From Bacteroidales bacterium M5 (GTDB taxonomy: Bacteria; Bacteroidota; Bacteroidia; Bacteroidales; Muribaculaceae), in contig LUJP01000071.1 in NCBI GenBank assembly GCA_001689535.1, positions 5,691 through 69,690 of the forward strand: a stretch of DNA of 64,000 nt, given 5' to 3'. The notes under the pieces were generated by a model. The model had not been told where the DNA came from, searched no databases, and saw only the letters and a program-made list of their open reading frames with translations. Both the position numbers and the translations under genes were made by a program. Shown here one piece after another: positions 51,676 through 61,500 of this stretch (positions within the stretch are counted from its first letter, which is position 1; every line of letters begins with the position of its first letter).

Positions 51676-53061
51676 ATGAACCTTAAAACCATCCTTCTGT
51701 CTGCTGCCATAGCCTCCGGCGCCGTGGCGGGGGCAGCTGAATCAGTACCATTCTCCGAAACGCCCGAGCAGAAAGCCGAACGCATGCAGTGGTTCGGCGA
51801 CGCCAAGCTGGGTATCTTTATCCACTGGGGAGTGTACTCCAAAGGAGAGACCTCCGAAAGCTGGGCCTTCCACAACGGCCACATCTCGCTGCCCGACTAC
51901 ATGAAGCAGTCAGAGGCTTTCACCGCCGCCAACTACGACCCCGAATACTGGGCCAAACTCATCAAGGAAAGCGGTGCAAAATACACCGTCATCACCACAA
52001 AGCACCACGACGGCTTCGCTCTCTGGGACACCAAGGCCGGTAAGGTAAGCTCCGTGAAATCGTCGCCCGCCAAGCGCGACGTCATCGCCCCCTTCGCCAA
52101 AGCCGTGCGCGACCAGGGTCTGAAACTGGGCTTCTACTACTCCCTAATCGACTGGCCCGACCCCGACTATCCCGAGACCTACCGCGACAAAGCTCCTAAA
52201 TACGACCTGAACAAAGAGCCCAAACGCTGGCAGAAGTTCGTGAACTTCAACAAAGCCCAACTCACGGAGCTCAGCTCGAAATGGAACCCTGACCTCTACT
52301 GGTTCGACGGCGACTGGGAGCACTCTTCGGAGCAGTGGGACGCCCCCGGCATCATCTCCCTGCTTCACAGCTACAACCCCGGCGTGATTGTGAACTCACG
52401 CATCCAGGGCCACGGCGACTACGACACTCCTGAACTCGGTGTGCCCGTGACCCGCCCCGAAGCACAGTGGTGGGAGACATGCATGACCTCCAACGACTCG
52501 TGGGGCTACCGCAAGACCGACACAAACTTCAAATCATCCAAGACCGTAATCAAGATGCTCGCCGACTGCATTGGCATGGGCGGCAACCTGCTTCTCGACA
52601 TAGGCCCCAAAGCCGACGGCACCATTCCTGAAGAGCAGGTACAGATTCTCAAAGACCTCGGCCGCTGGACCTCCAAGCACGCCGAAGCCATCTACGGCAC
52701 CCGCGCAGGTATTCCCGCCGGACACGTGCAGGCCTATACCGCACTCAACAAGAAAGGCGACATTCTCTATCTCTACCTCCCCTACGTGCCCAATGAAGCC
52801 GTGGAGCTCAAGGGCCTCAAAAGCTATATCAAGAAAGCCCGCGTGGTAGGAACCGACAAGGAACTTACCTGGAACCTCTACAACGACGTTTCCTGGGGCG
52901 TGGCCGCCGGCTGCTACTACATCAACGTGCCCGCTGAAGTGTGCGACCCCGACATGACCGTGATAGCCCTTGAACTCGAAGAGCCCGTGAAGCTTTACAG
53001 CGGCGCAGGTCAGGTGATGACCTTCAACGACATGGAATCAGAAGACAAAAAGAAAAAATAA
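51676..53061 (+). CDS. GH29 alpha-L-fucosidase, secreted
   Basis: 461 residues with a signal peptide (MNLKTILLSAAIASGAVAGAA). GH29 motifs: GIFIHWGVYS (H50), TTKHHDGFALWDT (H110, H111), and the nucleophile D211 in PDLYWFDGDWEH. It releases terminal fucose from host glycans such as mucin. The start is 106 bases after a TACCTTTG -7 box at about 51564-51571. The next gene starts 6 bases after its stop, so the two form an operon. Confidence 0.93.
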   Translation: MNLKTILLSAAIASGAVAGAAESVPFSETPEQKAERMQWFGDAKLGIFIHWGVYSKGETSESWAFHNGHISLPDYMKQSEAFTAANYDPEYWAKLIKESGAKYTVITTKHHDGFALWDTKAGKVSSVKSSPAKRDVIAPFAKAVRDQGLKLGFYYSLIDWPDPDYPETYRDKAPKYDLNKEPKRWQKFVNFNKAQLTELSSKWNPDLYWFDGDWEHSSEQWDAPGIISLLHSYNPGVIVNSRIQGHGDYDTPELGVPVTRPEAQWWETCMTSNDSWGYRKTDTNFKSSKTVIKMLADCIGMGGNLLLDIGPKADGTIPEEQVQILKDLGRWTSKHAEAIYGTRAGIPAGHVQAYTALNKKGDILYLYLPYVPNEAVELKGLKSYIKKARVVGTDKELTWNLYNDVSWGVAAGCYYINVPAEVCDPDMTVIALELEEPVKLYSGAGQVMTFNDMESEDKKKK

Positions 53062-53067
53062 CCAGCC

Positions 53068-55116
53068 ATGAAAAGAATTCTCACAGCTGCGCTAACTGCT
53101 GCCGTAGCTGCCGCTGCCTGGGCAGTAACCCCGCTTGTAGACAAATATGAGGCCCGTCTTACCGAGCCCCGCCTCTACGACGCGTTCCGCACCACCGGAA
53201 AAATTAAAATCGACGGTAAACTCAACGAGGCCGACTGGGCCAAGGCCGTTCCCACACAGCCGTTCGTCGACATTCGCGGCAAGGGATATCCAGAACCCGT
53301 AAAAGCCACATGGGCCAAGATGATGTGGGACGACGAAAACCTTTACATTGGTGCCCGCCTCGTGGAGGACAACGTGATTGCAAAGCTCTCGCAGCGCGAC
53401 ACCATCATATACCACGACAATGACTTCGAGGTGTTCATCGACCCCGACGGCGACGGTCAGCACTATTTCGAGATTGAGAACAACGCCAAAGGCGTGGTGT
53501 TCGACCTCATGCTCGACAAGCCTTACCGCTCGGGAGGCAGCTTCTTCGTGCCCTGGGACTGCCAGGGGCTCCAGCTGGCCACCTGGGTGGACGGAACACT
53601 CAACAAACCATCGGACACCGACAAGGCATGGTATGTGGAAATGGCCATACCCTTCAAGGCCCTTACACGCGACTTCACCGACCCGCGCTCGCTCAAGACC
53701 TGGCGCATCAATTTCTCGCGCGTTGAATGGCTCATTCCCGGCCAGCCCGAGGAGAACTGGGTATGGAGCCCCACAGGCCTCGTGGACATGCACATGCCCG
53801 AGCGCTGGGGATTCCTCCGCTTTGTCGACGCTCCTGTGGGCAGCGCGCAGGCCGCACATGACCTCACGCTCGACATGGATGCCTACCGCCTGATCTGGGC
53901 CCTCTTCTACGCTCAGCTCGACGCACGCAACAAGCCCAACGGCTTCATACGCACTGCCGATGACTTCATGCTCACCGACAAAGACAAGGCTCTTCTGCCC
54001 CAAGGCGGCGAGATTTCGGTGGACGCCAGCAACTCGACTTTCAACCTCGCTGTCACCGTGCCCTCCCGCAAGGAAATTTACCATCTTGACCAGAACGGAA
54101 AATTCACCATCTCGGCCGAAAAACCCCGCGTGGTAAAGAACTGGGCATGGACCGGCTTCCCGAAAGACCGCACCAACGAGCAGTGGTCGGAATGGTTCAA
54201 GAAACTTCACGACGCCGGCATAAGCGCAGTGCTCTTCGAGGGCTACAACGAAGACGTGTACCGTCTCTGCAAGGAAGCCGGACTCGAGGCCCATTACTGG
54301 AAATGGACCATGAACCGCGGCGAGCTCATGGACAAGCATCCCGAATGGTATGCCGTGAACCGCAAAGGCGAATCGTCGTTCGACAAACCCGCCTACGTGG
54401 GCTACTACCGCTTCCTCTGCCCCTCGCGTCCCGAAGTGGCCGAGTATCTTGCCGAGGACTACATAAAATGCGCCAACCTCCCCTACGTTGACGGCATGCA
54501 CCTGGACTACATGCGTCTCCCCGACGTGATTCTTCCCGTGAGTCTCTGGAAAAACTACGGCATAGAGCAGACCAGCGAGCATCCTGAATATGACTACTGC
54601 TACTGCGAGGTGTGCCGCGCCAAATTCAAGGAGAAGACCGGCCGCGACCCGCTTGAAGTGCAGTTCCCCATGGAAGACCAGTCGTGGATCAACTTCCGCC
54701 TCGACGCCCTCACAAACGTGGTGAAAACCATCGCCGACCGTGTTCACAGCGAAGGCAAGTTCCTCTCATCAGCTGTGTTCCCCGGCCCCTCGATGGCCAA
54801 GCGCATGGTTCGTCAGGACTGGGGCAACTGGAACCTCGACGCCTACTTCCCCATGATCTACAACGGATTCTATAATGAAGGTCCCGAATGGATAGGACGC
54901 TCCGTCGACGAGGGCGTGAAAGCTCTCCGCGGCCGCGGCAAACTCTATTGCGGCGTGATGGCTCCCGACATCCAGGGCGAGGATTTCGTCAAGGCTCTTG
55001 ACGAGGCCTACGGCCACGGAGCCGCCGGCATCTCCTTCTTCGCCGGACCCGACGACACCCAGCTCCGTCAGCTCAAAGACTACATGAAGAAGCACAACCT
55101 AGTGCCCGCCAACTGA
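53068..55116 (+). CDS. CBM9-like domain fused to GHL10-like glycosidase domain
   Basis: 682 residues with a signal peptide (MKRILTAALTAAVAAAAWA). Residues about 35-260 are a CBM9/DOMON-like domain (GKIKIDGKLNEADWAKA; LYIGARLVEDNV; DNDFEVFIDPDGDGQHYFEIEN). The second half is a TIM-barrel hydrolase of the GHL10/DUF187 kind (GISAVLFEGYNEDVYRL, YVDGMHLDYMRLP, LDAYFPMIYNGFY), where the LDYMR aspartate region is usually at the active site. Substrate unknown. It is cotranscribed with the GH29 fucosidase, which points to host glycans. Confidence 0.8.
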   Translation: MKRILTAALTAAVAAAAWAVTPLVDKYEARLTEPRLYDAFRTTGKIKIDGKLNEADWAKAVPTQPFVDIRGKGYPEPVKATWAKMMWDDENLYIGARLVEDNVIAKLSQRDTIIYHDNDFEVFIDPDGDGQHYFEIENNAKGVVFDLMLDKPYRSGGSFFVPWDCQGLQLATWVDGTLNKPSDTDKAWYVEMAIPFKALTRDFTDPRSLKTWRINFSRVEWLIPGQPEENWVWSPTGLVDMHMPERWGFLRFVDAPVGSAQAAHDLTLDMDAYRLIWALFYAQLDARNKPNGFIRTADDFMLTDKDKALLPQGGEISVDASNSTFNLAVTVPSRKEIYHLDQNGKFTISAEKPRVVKNWAWTGFPKDRTNEQWSEWFKKLHDAGISAVLFEGYNEDVYRLCKEAGLEAHYWKWTMNRGELMDKHPEWYAVNRKGESSFDKPAYVGYYRFLCPSRPEVAEYLAEDYIKCANLPYVDGMHLDYMRLPDVILPVSLWKNYGIEQTSEHPEYDYCYCEVCRAKFKEKTGRDPLEVQFPMEDQSWINFRLDALTNVVKTIADRVHSEGKFLSSAVFPGPSMAKRMVRQDWGNWNLDAYFPMIYNGFYNEGPEWIGRSVDEGVKALRGRGKLYCGVMAPDIQGEDFVKALDEAYGHGAAGISFFAGPDDTQLRQLKDYMKKHNLVPAN

Positions 55117-55139
55117 TTCCTGACTCGGAACAGACATAT

Positions 55140-55180
55140 AAGCGGGTGTATCGAATCTCATCAATTTGATACACCCGCTT
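55140..55180. terminator. Strong terminator hairpin after the GH29 operon
   Basis: A perfect 13-bp stem (55140-55152 with 55168-55180), 15-base loop, followed by CGTTTATATAAT. It lies between the convergent CBM9-like and small membrane protein genes and can serve both. Confidence 0.8.
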
Positions 55181-55196
55181 CGTTTATATAATGAGT

Positions 55197-55406
55197 TTAT
55201 CCGTATTTTTGCAGAATAAAGATTACAAGCATGGCTATTACACATACGGCTAAACTTACCACCCTTATTATATTCATAAAATGTTTAGCATATTTGTCAT
55301 CAGAAAACTTGCTATTAGCTTTCTTTGCTTGCCATATCGAATACAGCCTGCCCAGAGGAATAATAAGTAGTCCTATCGCAAATAGTATAATTGCAAACGA
55401 AACCAT
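55197..55406 (-). CDS. Small two-helix membrane protein
   Basis: 69 residues from the ATG at 55406 (the frame also allows TTG at 55415). Helix one is about 2-17 (VSFAIILFAIGLLIIP), a polar loop (QAKKANSKFSDDKYAKHF) follows, and helix two is about 43-65. It starts 28 bases after the lipoprotein gene in the same direction. AT-rich. Function unknown; it could be an accessory or immunity partner of the lipoprotein. Confidence 0.55.
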   Translation of the reverse strand: MVSFAIILFAIGLLIIPLGRLYSIWQAKKANSKFSDDKYAKHFMNIIRVVSLAVCVIAMLVIFILQKYG

Positions 55407-55433
55407 ATCGATCAATCAGTTAAATTAAGAATT

Positions 55434-56183
55434 CTATGATACATTTTTCAAACAACACAAATTGTATTCATGTGCCATCATTACTGCATCATATAGATCA
55501 TACCCGGCTAAACATAACGCGCCTACCACATCGACTCCTGGCACCCCAATCATATCAACCGCTAAATCTCCTATGACATCCACAACCTCGTTTTGTACTG
55601 CAGACTCTGCCATTTTCAATGTTAATTGATGCAGACAATATGAGTTGGCAGCTCTGGATTCTGACATATCGGCAATATACTCGTCAATCCTTGCTGCACA
55701 GCCTATCATGCATTCCTGTATAATTGGTGTTTTGTTTTTTATAGCTTCAGCAAGCATAGAAATGTTATGACCACCATCTCCTATATAAGCACTGGTGAAA
55801 TTATAAAATTGCTGAACCTCCTCTAAAGAAGACTGCTTTATTAATTCATCGATAGACGCGTAATATAGATTATCATACTCCTGTTCAATCTGAGGTGTAC
55901 AATATATCATATATAAACTGTCAACAGTTTCTACTGGTAAAGAAGACAAAAGAGACACAAGTTCAGGACCGGAAATGGATATTGCGCCCCCAGAACGAGA
56001 GCCTTCACCAGTCAGTGTTTGATAGGTCACCCCAATATCTCCTTGTGTACTAGCTTTATAGCTCTCATACCTTTCTACTATTTCAGACAGAGATTTATCA
56101 TCTTCAACTTGAACTGAATCTTCATTCGATGAGCAAGACACTAAACCTAACACTAGCATTGGAATTAGTAAAAGTTTATTCAT
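55434..56183 (-). CDS. AT-rich lipoprotein of unknown family
   Basis: 249 residues with lipobox LVSC (C17). The first 70 residues are acidic and look like a tether. The body is helical with five further cysteines (ECMIGC, SYC, LCLAG, LCC). Residues about 200-230 form an unusually hydrophobic, glycine-rich stretch (VIGDLAVDMIGVPGVDVVGA) close to the C-terminus. I do not recognise the family. Base composition is well below that of the flanking genes, which suggests acquired DNA. Confidence 0.7.
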   Translation of the reverse strand: MNKLLLIPMLVLGLVSCSSNEDSVQVEDDKSLSEIVERYESYKASTQGDIGVTYQTLTGEGSRSGGAISISGPELVSLLSSLPVETVDSLYMIYCTPQIEQEYDNLYYASIDELIKQSSLEEVQQFYNFTSAYIGDGGHNISMLAEAIKNKTPIIQECMIGCAARIDEYIADMSESRAANSYCLHQLTLKMAESAVQNEVVDVIGDLAVDMIGVPGVDVVGALCLAGYDLYDAVMMAHEYNLCCLKNVS

Positions 56184-56339
56184 ATATTTATTTTTTTAAT
56201 TAAATATAATTATTAAACATATAATGTTGTTAAGAGTTCACATTAATGAGGATTTTTTTCTAATTAAATAACATATATTTAAAACTTGTTTTTAGGATTT
56301 TCATCCATCATACTCTATTCCCCCGCAAATTAAACCGAC

Positions 56340-57590
56340 ATGAAGTCTCCCTTAACCATTTTCGGGCTGCTGGCAGCTACATTGCTATTCGGCAACTTCC
56401 ATCTCCTGGCATCCGTGAGCGAAGAAAAAACGCAGGACGGTTTGAGCCGCACCACGCGTAGCGCCGTAGAAGGACTGATGCGCCGCAATCCACCGCGTCT
56501 CACCTTCTCCCCCGCCAAAGTCAGCGCTGACTCCTTTCCCGCATGGCAGGCCCAGATGAAAACGGCCATGGAGCGCCTCATGCGCCACCCTCAGGCGCAG
56601 GCTGCGTCGCCGAGGCTTATCAAGCGGGTGAAGCGAGAGGGCTACACGCTTGAAAAATGGGAAAGCTACCCGCTTGACTCCACTGCGGTTCCTTTCCTTG
56701 TACTGATACCCTACGGCGCAGACGCGGCGCGCCCCCTTCCGGCCGCCCTCTGCATCCCCGGATTCGGCCAGACCAAGGAGCTGCTTGCCGGAGAACGCGC
56801 CGACAACTTCTCACTGGAGGGCGCCCCCGACAGTCTGGCCGGAAAAAACGCAATGGCCCTTGATTACGTGCGCCACGGACTGGTGGCCGTGGCCGTAGAC
56901 AATCCTTCATTCGGTGAACTCTCGGACAACGGCCGTTCCGACTACCTCGAGACCTCACGCTTCCTCCTCGAGACCGGGTGGAGCTATCTGGGCCTTGCCT
57001 CGTGGCAGGACCGTGTGATTCTCGACTGGATGAAAACACAGCCGGCAGTGGACAAGTCAAGGATAATAGTGAGCGGGTTCTCTCTGGGCACCGAGCCTAT
57101 GATGGCCCTGGGGCTCCTCGACGACTCTATCTGCGCCTTCGTCTACAACGACTTTCTGTGCCGCACACGTGAGCGGGCGCTCGTCATGAACCGTCCCGAC
57201 GCATCGGGAGTGCGGGCCTTTCCTAATTCGATAGAGCATCTCATCCCGGGATTCCTTCTTGAATTCGACTTTCCCGACATTGTGGCCGCTTTGGCCCCGC
57301 GTCCTGTAATCTGTACAGAAGGAGGAATGGACCGCGACTTTGAAATCGTGGCCCGGGCTTTCGCCACAGCAGGTGTCCCCGACAGCTTCTCGTGGTATCA
57401 TTACCCGGCATTTGCCGACCCCGCCAACCGCGTTCCACTTCAGGCAATGCCCGAAGGCATAGACCGCGCCACATTCTTCCGCCTGGCCAACGTTGACCCG
57501 CCTTCCCACCACTTCAAATCAGCCCTCGTCCTCCCCTGGCTCGACCGCATCCTAATGGGTCAACAGCAGAATAACGCAGAATTTAAGTAA
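56340..57590 (+). CDS. Alpha/beta hydrolase, secreted esterase-like
   Basis: 416 residues with a signal peptide (MKSPLTIFGLLAATLLFGNFHLLA). The nucleophile elbow is GFSLG (S248) in RIIVSGFSLGTEPMM. An oxyanion-type loop CIPGFGQTKE, a late acid in EGGMDRDFE and the catalytic histidine region near PPSHHF complete the pattern. It resembles the Bacteroidetes acetyl-xylan-esterase/dienelactone-like hydrolases found among glycan genes. Substrate not determined. Confidence 0.78.
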   Translation: MKSPLTIFGLLAATLLFGNFHLLASVSEEKTQDGLSRTTRSAVEGLMRRNPPRLTFSPAKVSADSFPAWQAQMKTAMERLMRHPQAQAASPRLIKRVKREGYTLEKWESYPLDSTAVPFLVLIPYGADAARPLPAALCIPGFGQTKELLAGERADNFSLEGAPDSLAGKNAMALDYVRHGLVAVAVDNPSFGELSDNGRSDYLETSRFLLETGWSYLGLASWQDRVILDWMKTQPAVDKSRIIVSGFSLGTEPMMALGLLDDSICAFVYNDFLCRTRERALVMNRPDASGVRAFPNSIEHLIPGFLLEFDFPDIVAALAPRPVICTEGGMDRDFEIVARAFATAGVPDSFSWYHYPAFADPANRVPLQAMPEGIDRATFFRLANVDPPSHHFKSALVLPWLDRILMGQQQNNAEFK

Positions 57591-57620
57591 TCAAGCCCCT
57601 TTATCAGGCAACCATAACAG

Positions 57621-57658
57621 TTCTGCGGCTATTATGCCGTTTACACACCATTCTGCAT
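57621..57658 (+). repeat. Dispersed TTCTGC-type intergenic element, copy 3
   Basis: TTCTGCGGCT at the start and CATTCTGCAT at the end match the outline of 27550-27586 with about 70% identity by eye. It lies 30 bases after the hydrolase stop. Confidence 0.45.
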
Positions 57659-57711
57659 TTTTCAAAAAGAGTCAGGATGCTCAGCCGGGATTTGCATTAG
57701 GTTTCTCCGCG

Positions 57712-57743
57712 TTTGCGGGGGCGGGGCAAATGTTGTAATTTAG
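57712..57743 (+). promoter_or_regulatory. Promoter of the DUF5715-like gene
   Basis: TTTG-N20-TAATTTAG differs from the consensus at one position and ends 30 bases before the ATG at 57774. Confidence 0.6.
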
Positions 57744-57773
57744 CGGATTGAAAAACCGATTCTGTTACGAACC

Positions 57774-58523
57774 ATGCGCAGCATATTGGCATTTATAATA
57801 TCGGCCGTCATTCTCGGGGGATGCGGCAGAGATTCAGGCCGACTGAACGACCCCAACCACATCCTCACCATCGATGAACTCACTGCCGATACAGTGGACC
57901 GTTGGAGCCATCCCCTGGCGGAACTCCCGGAACCCACCGTAAAGATGAAAATCAACAATATCGGCCCTCTTGCAAAAGTGTTTAACGACAGCAACTACAT
58001 CCATTGGGAAGAAGCTGAAAAAACCGGCATCACACCCCTCAACGACACCCGCAGCCACTGGCAGTCGGGGCGCGACATGGTGAAAGTGGTGTCGTGTGCC
58101 GACTTCTATGTGGAACCGCTCTCCCATTCCCGGCCTTTCATGGTGCCCGAAGGGGCGGCCATGCTCCACGAGATCGGCCGACGGTTCCGCGACTCGCTCG
58201 AGGCACGCGGCGGCGGCGACTACCGCATAAAGGTGACAAGCGTGCTGCGCACGCCATTGTCAGTGAAGCGTCTGCGCCGTTCCAACCGCAATGCCGTTGA
58301 CTCATCGGTGCATCAGCTCGGCACAACGGTGGATATCAGCTACTCACGTTTCGCCCCCGACAGCGACCGCATTCCCCGCTCGATGGAAGACCTCAAGAAC
58401 CTTCTGGGCGAAGTGCTCTGGGCCATGCGCTCCGAAGGCAAATGCCTTGTGAAGTACGAGCGCAAGCAGCCCTGCTTCCACGTCACGGTATGCGAAGGCG
58501 CGTACCCCGACGCCGATATCTGA
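57774..58523 (+). CDS. DUF5715-like lipoprotein (M15-like peptidase fold)
   Basis: 249 residues with lipobox LGGC (C17). The second half has SVLRTPLSVKRLRRSNRNAVDSS followed by VHQLGTTVDISYSRF and a late PCFHVTV, in the order of the metal ligands of M15/D-Ala-D-Ala carboxypeptidase-like domains (His, Asp, His). It may act on peptidoglycan in the periplasm. It is followed after 32 bases by the AsmA-like gene. Confidence 0.75.
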   Translation: MRSILAFIISAVILGGCGRDSGRLNDPNHILTIDELTADTVDRWSHPLAELPEPTVKMKINNIGPLAKVFNDSNYIHWEEAEKTGITPLNDTRSHWQSGRDMVKVVSCADFYVEPLSHSRPFMVPEGAAMLHEIGRRFRDSLEARGGGDYRIKVTSVLRTPLSVKRLRRSNRNAVDSSVHQLGTTVDISYSRFAPDSDRIPRSMEDLKNLLGEVLWAMRSEGKCLVKYERKQPCFHVTVCEGAYPDADI

Positions 58524-58555
58524 TTTTCGTCCGACAATCCCCCCCCTACTGCAAA

Positions 58556-61500
58556 ATGAACACCACATCCCCACATAACGTCACCGAAGGCACTGAATCC
58601 CAGCCCGCGCGCAAGCACCGCCCGCTCTGGCTCCGGATTACCAAATGGCTCGGCATAGGAATAGCCGCCATAGCCGTGCTGGTAATCGCGGTAATCAGCA
58701 TTGCCGTGTGGTATCTCACACCTCAGAAACTCACGCCTATGGTCAACCGCGCCGCATCGGAATATCTGCTTGCCGATGTCGACGCCAAAAGAGTGGAGCT
58801 CACCTTCTGGCACACATTCCCCCGGCTGGAGGTAACCGTTGACTCCCTGGCTATCGTGAGCCGGAGTCTCCGCGAGATTCCTGACTCCATACGTGCCACC
58901 CTTCCGGCCGATGCCGATACGCTGCTGACGGTAAACCGGTTCTCCGGCGGAATCAACGTGGGAGAGCTCACCCTTGGCAACATAGCGCTTTATGACGTGA
59001 TTATAGACCGCCCACGGCTCAATCTCGTGGTAGCCTCCGACTCCATAGACAACTTCTCGATAATTCCGCCGTCGGACACCACATCCACCGGAGGCTCCAC
59101 GGTGATTCCCCCTCTTTCCATCAACCGCTTCGCCATCACGGGCAACTTTCCGACACGCTTCTGCGCGCCGTCCGACTCCATCGATTTCACCCTGATGCTG
59201 CGCGACTCACAGATGCTGGGCCATGAAGCGCCGCTTTACAGCCTGAGCATATCGGGCGATGCGGGCGGAAACATCCATCCCGTGCTCCTCTCCACCCTCC
59301 CCTTCGGCCTTGACGGAAAGGTGAAATGGAGTCAGGCCAATCCTTCGGAAATCGGCCTGGAAAACATGAAAGTCACCCTCGGTAAACTCCAGGCCGGATT
59401 CAACGCCGGATTCAACTTCGAGAACGATCCTCTGATACACACACTGACAGTGGACATAGACCGCATGCGCCTGGCCGACCTCCTGGAAATAATTCCCGAC
59501 AACTATAAAAAAGGATTCGAGGGACTCGACACCGATCTCTCCATGAAATTAGGGCTACGCCTCGACAAGCATTACCGTCCCCTCACCGACAGCATCCCTT
59601 CCGTGTCAATAGACGTGAAAGCCGACGCAGAGCGGCTCCGGATGGGTCAGCTGTATCTTACCCGGCTGTCGCTCGACGGAAGCGCGGTGATAGCCGGCGA
59701 CAGCCTTGATGCCTCGACTATCGACATCCGTCGTCTCAAAGCTTCCGGAAGGTCGGTTGATGTGGATCTTTCCACCACCGTGGCGCGGCCGCTCTCCAAT
59801 CCGCGGCTCAAAGGGCGCTTTGAAGGCAACGTGAACCTCGGTTCCCTTCCGGCGTCGCTTATGGACAAACTCCCCGTCAGAATGACAGGAATGCTACGTG
59901 GCGAGACCGATTTCAACTTCGCCGTGGCCGATCTCACACCCAAGCGGTTCCACCGCGTGATTCTCAACGGCATGCTTGCCCTGACAGATTTCAACCTCTC
60001 CACACCCGACAGCACCGTAACGGCCTATACCGCCCGAACAGTGTTCCGCCTCGGCTCCAGCTCCCGCATAAAATATCAGGGCGTGAAAATAGACTCACTG
60101 CTCACCGCCTCGCTCACCGTGGACACCGCCCGCATATCGGGCTACGGAGCCATGGCCGCGGGACGCGACATGAAGATAGGCTTTGCCACGCGCAACGTCG
60201 CCTCGACGCTCGACACATCAAGCGTGACGCCGCTTGGTGTCACCATCTCGGCCGCCTTGCTCACCGTCACAGATGACTCCACCTCCACCCGCATGCTGCT
60301 GCGCGACACGGCCGTGAAAGGCGCCATACAGCGCTTCCAGAGCAACGACAAGGCGCCGCTGATAAAGGCTCTTGTCAATGCCCGCACTGCTCTTTATGCC
60401 GACCGCTACAACCGCGCCCTGCTTGCCGACGGGCATGCCGACCTCACTCTCCATCCCCGTGTGCGCCGCGCCGCCAACCGGCCGCGCCGCTCCACTGCCG
60501 CACGGGCAGATTCTTCTGCCGCAGTTTCTGAATCAGCCAACAGGCTTCATGTCAACGACACCACTGCCTCACTTCTGCGCCGCTGGACCGCCTCGGGCAA
60601 CATGAAGGCGCGCACGGTGAGGATATTCACCCCTGCTTTCCCGCTCCGTACCCGCGTGGACAGCATGAACCTCGATTTCAATACAGACAGCGTCATACTC
60701 CACCCCACCGATCTTACCGCCGGCAAAAGCTCCCTGAGAATCTACGGCTCCATACGTAACATTCGCGGCGCACTCACAGGGCGCCGACGCCCGCTCGACA
60801 TCAATCTCAACGCATCATCGCGCCATCTCGACGTGAACGAGCTGACCGACGCTGCCCTGCGCGGAGCCGCCTTCATTACCAAGGTGGAGGACGGAACAGC
60901 CGGCCGCGTTGCGCTCACCGACGATGCCGCAAGCCTGCAGAAATCCATCGAGAGCCAGACAGCGGAGGACGATCGGGGCGCATTCGTGATTCCGGGCAAC
61001 ATTACGGCCAACGTGCGTCTACTTGCCGACGAGGTGGTTTATTCCGACGTGATCCTGAACCGTCTTACCGGAAATCTTTCGGTCTACGACGGCGCCTTGA
61101 GACTCGACCGGCTCGCGGCCCGGAGCCCGATAGGCAATGTGAATTTCTCCGCTCTGCTCTCGGCCCCAGACGCTTCCGACCTCAGTTTCGCCGCAGGAAT
61201 GAACGTAAGGCGCATGGACCTCAACCATGTGATGAGGATGATTCCCAACCTCGACTCCATAATGCCCATGCTCAAAGACCTTGAAGGCATAGTCAACGCC
61301 GATATGGCCCTGACCACGAGCCTCGACTCGGCCATGAACCTGCGTCTCAACACACTGGAGATGGCCCTGAAACTCTCGGGCGACAGCCTCGTGCTGCTCG
61401 ACAGCGAGACATTCGCCACCCTCTCCAAATGGCTAATGTTCAAGAACAAGAAACGCAACATGATTGACCACATGGACGTGGAGATGACCGTGAAGGACTC

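Noticed and set aside
53092..54747. 551-residue open frame on the minus strand
   Set aside because: Complement of the CBM9-like protein; no start signal or domain.
58442..58555. Upstream extension of the AsmA-like frame
   Set aside because: Overlaps the DUF5715-like gene and puts an arginine-rich stretch before the membrane anchor.
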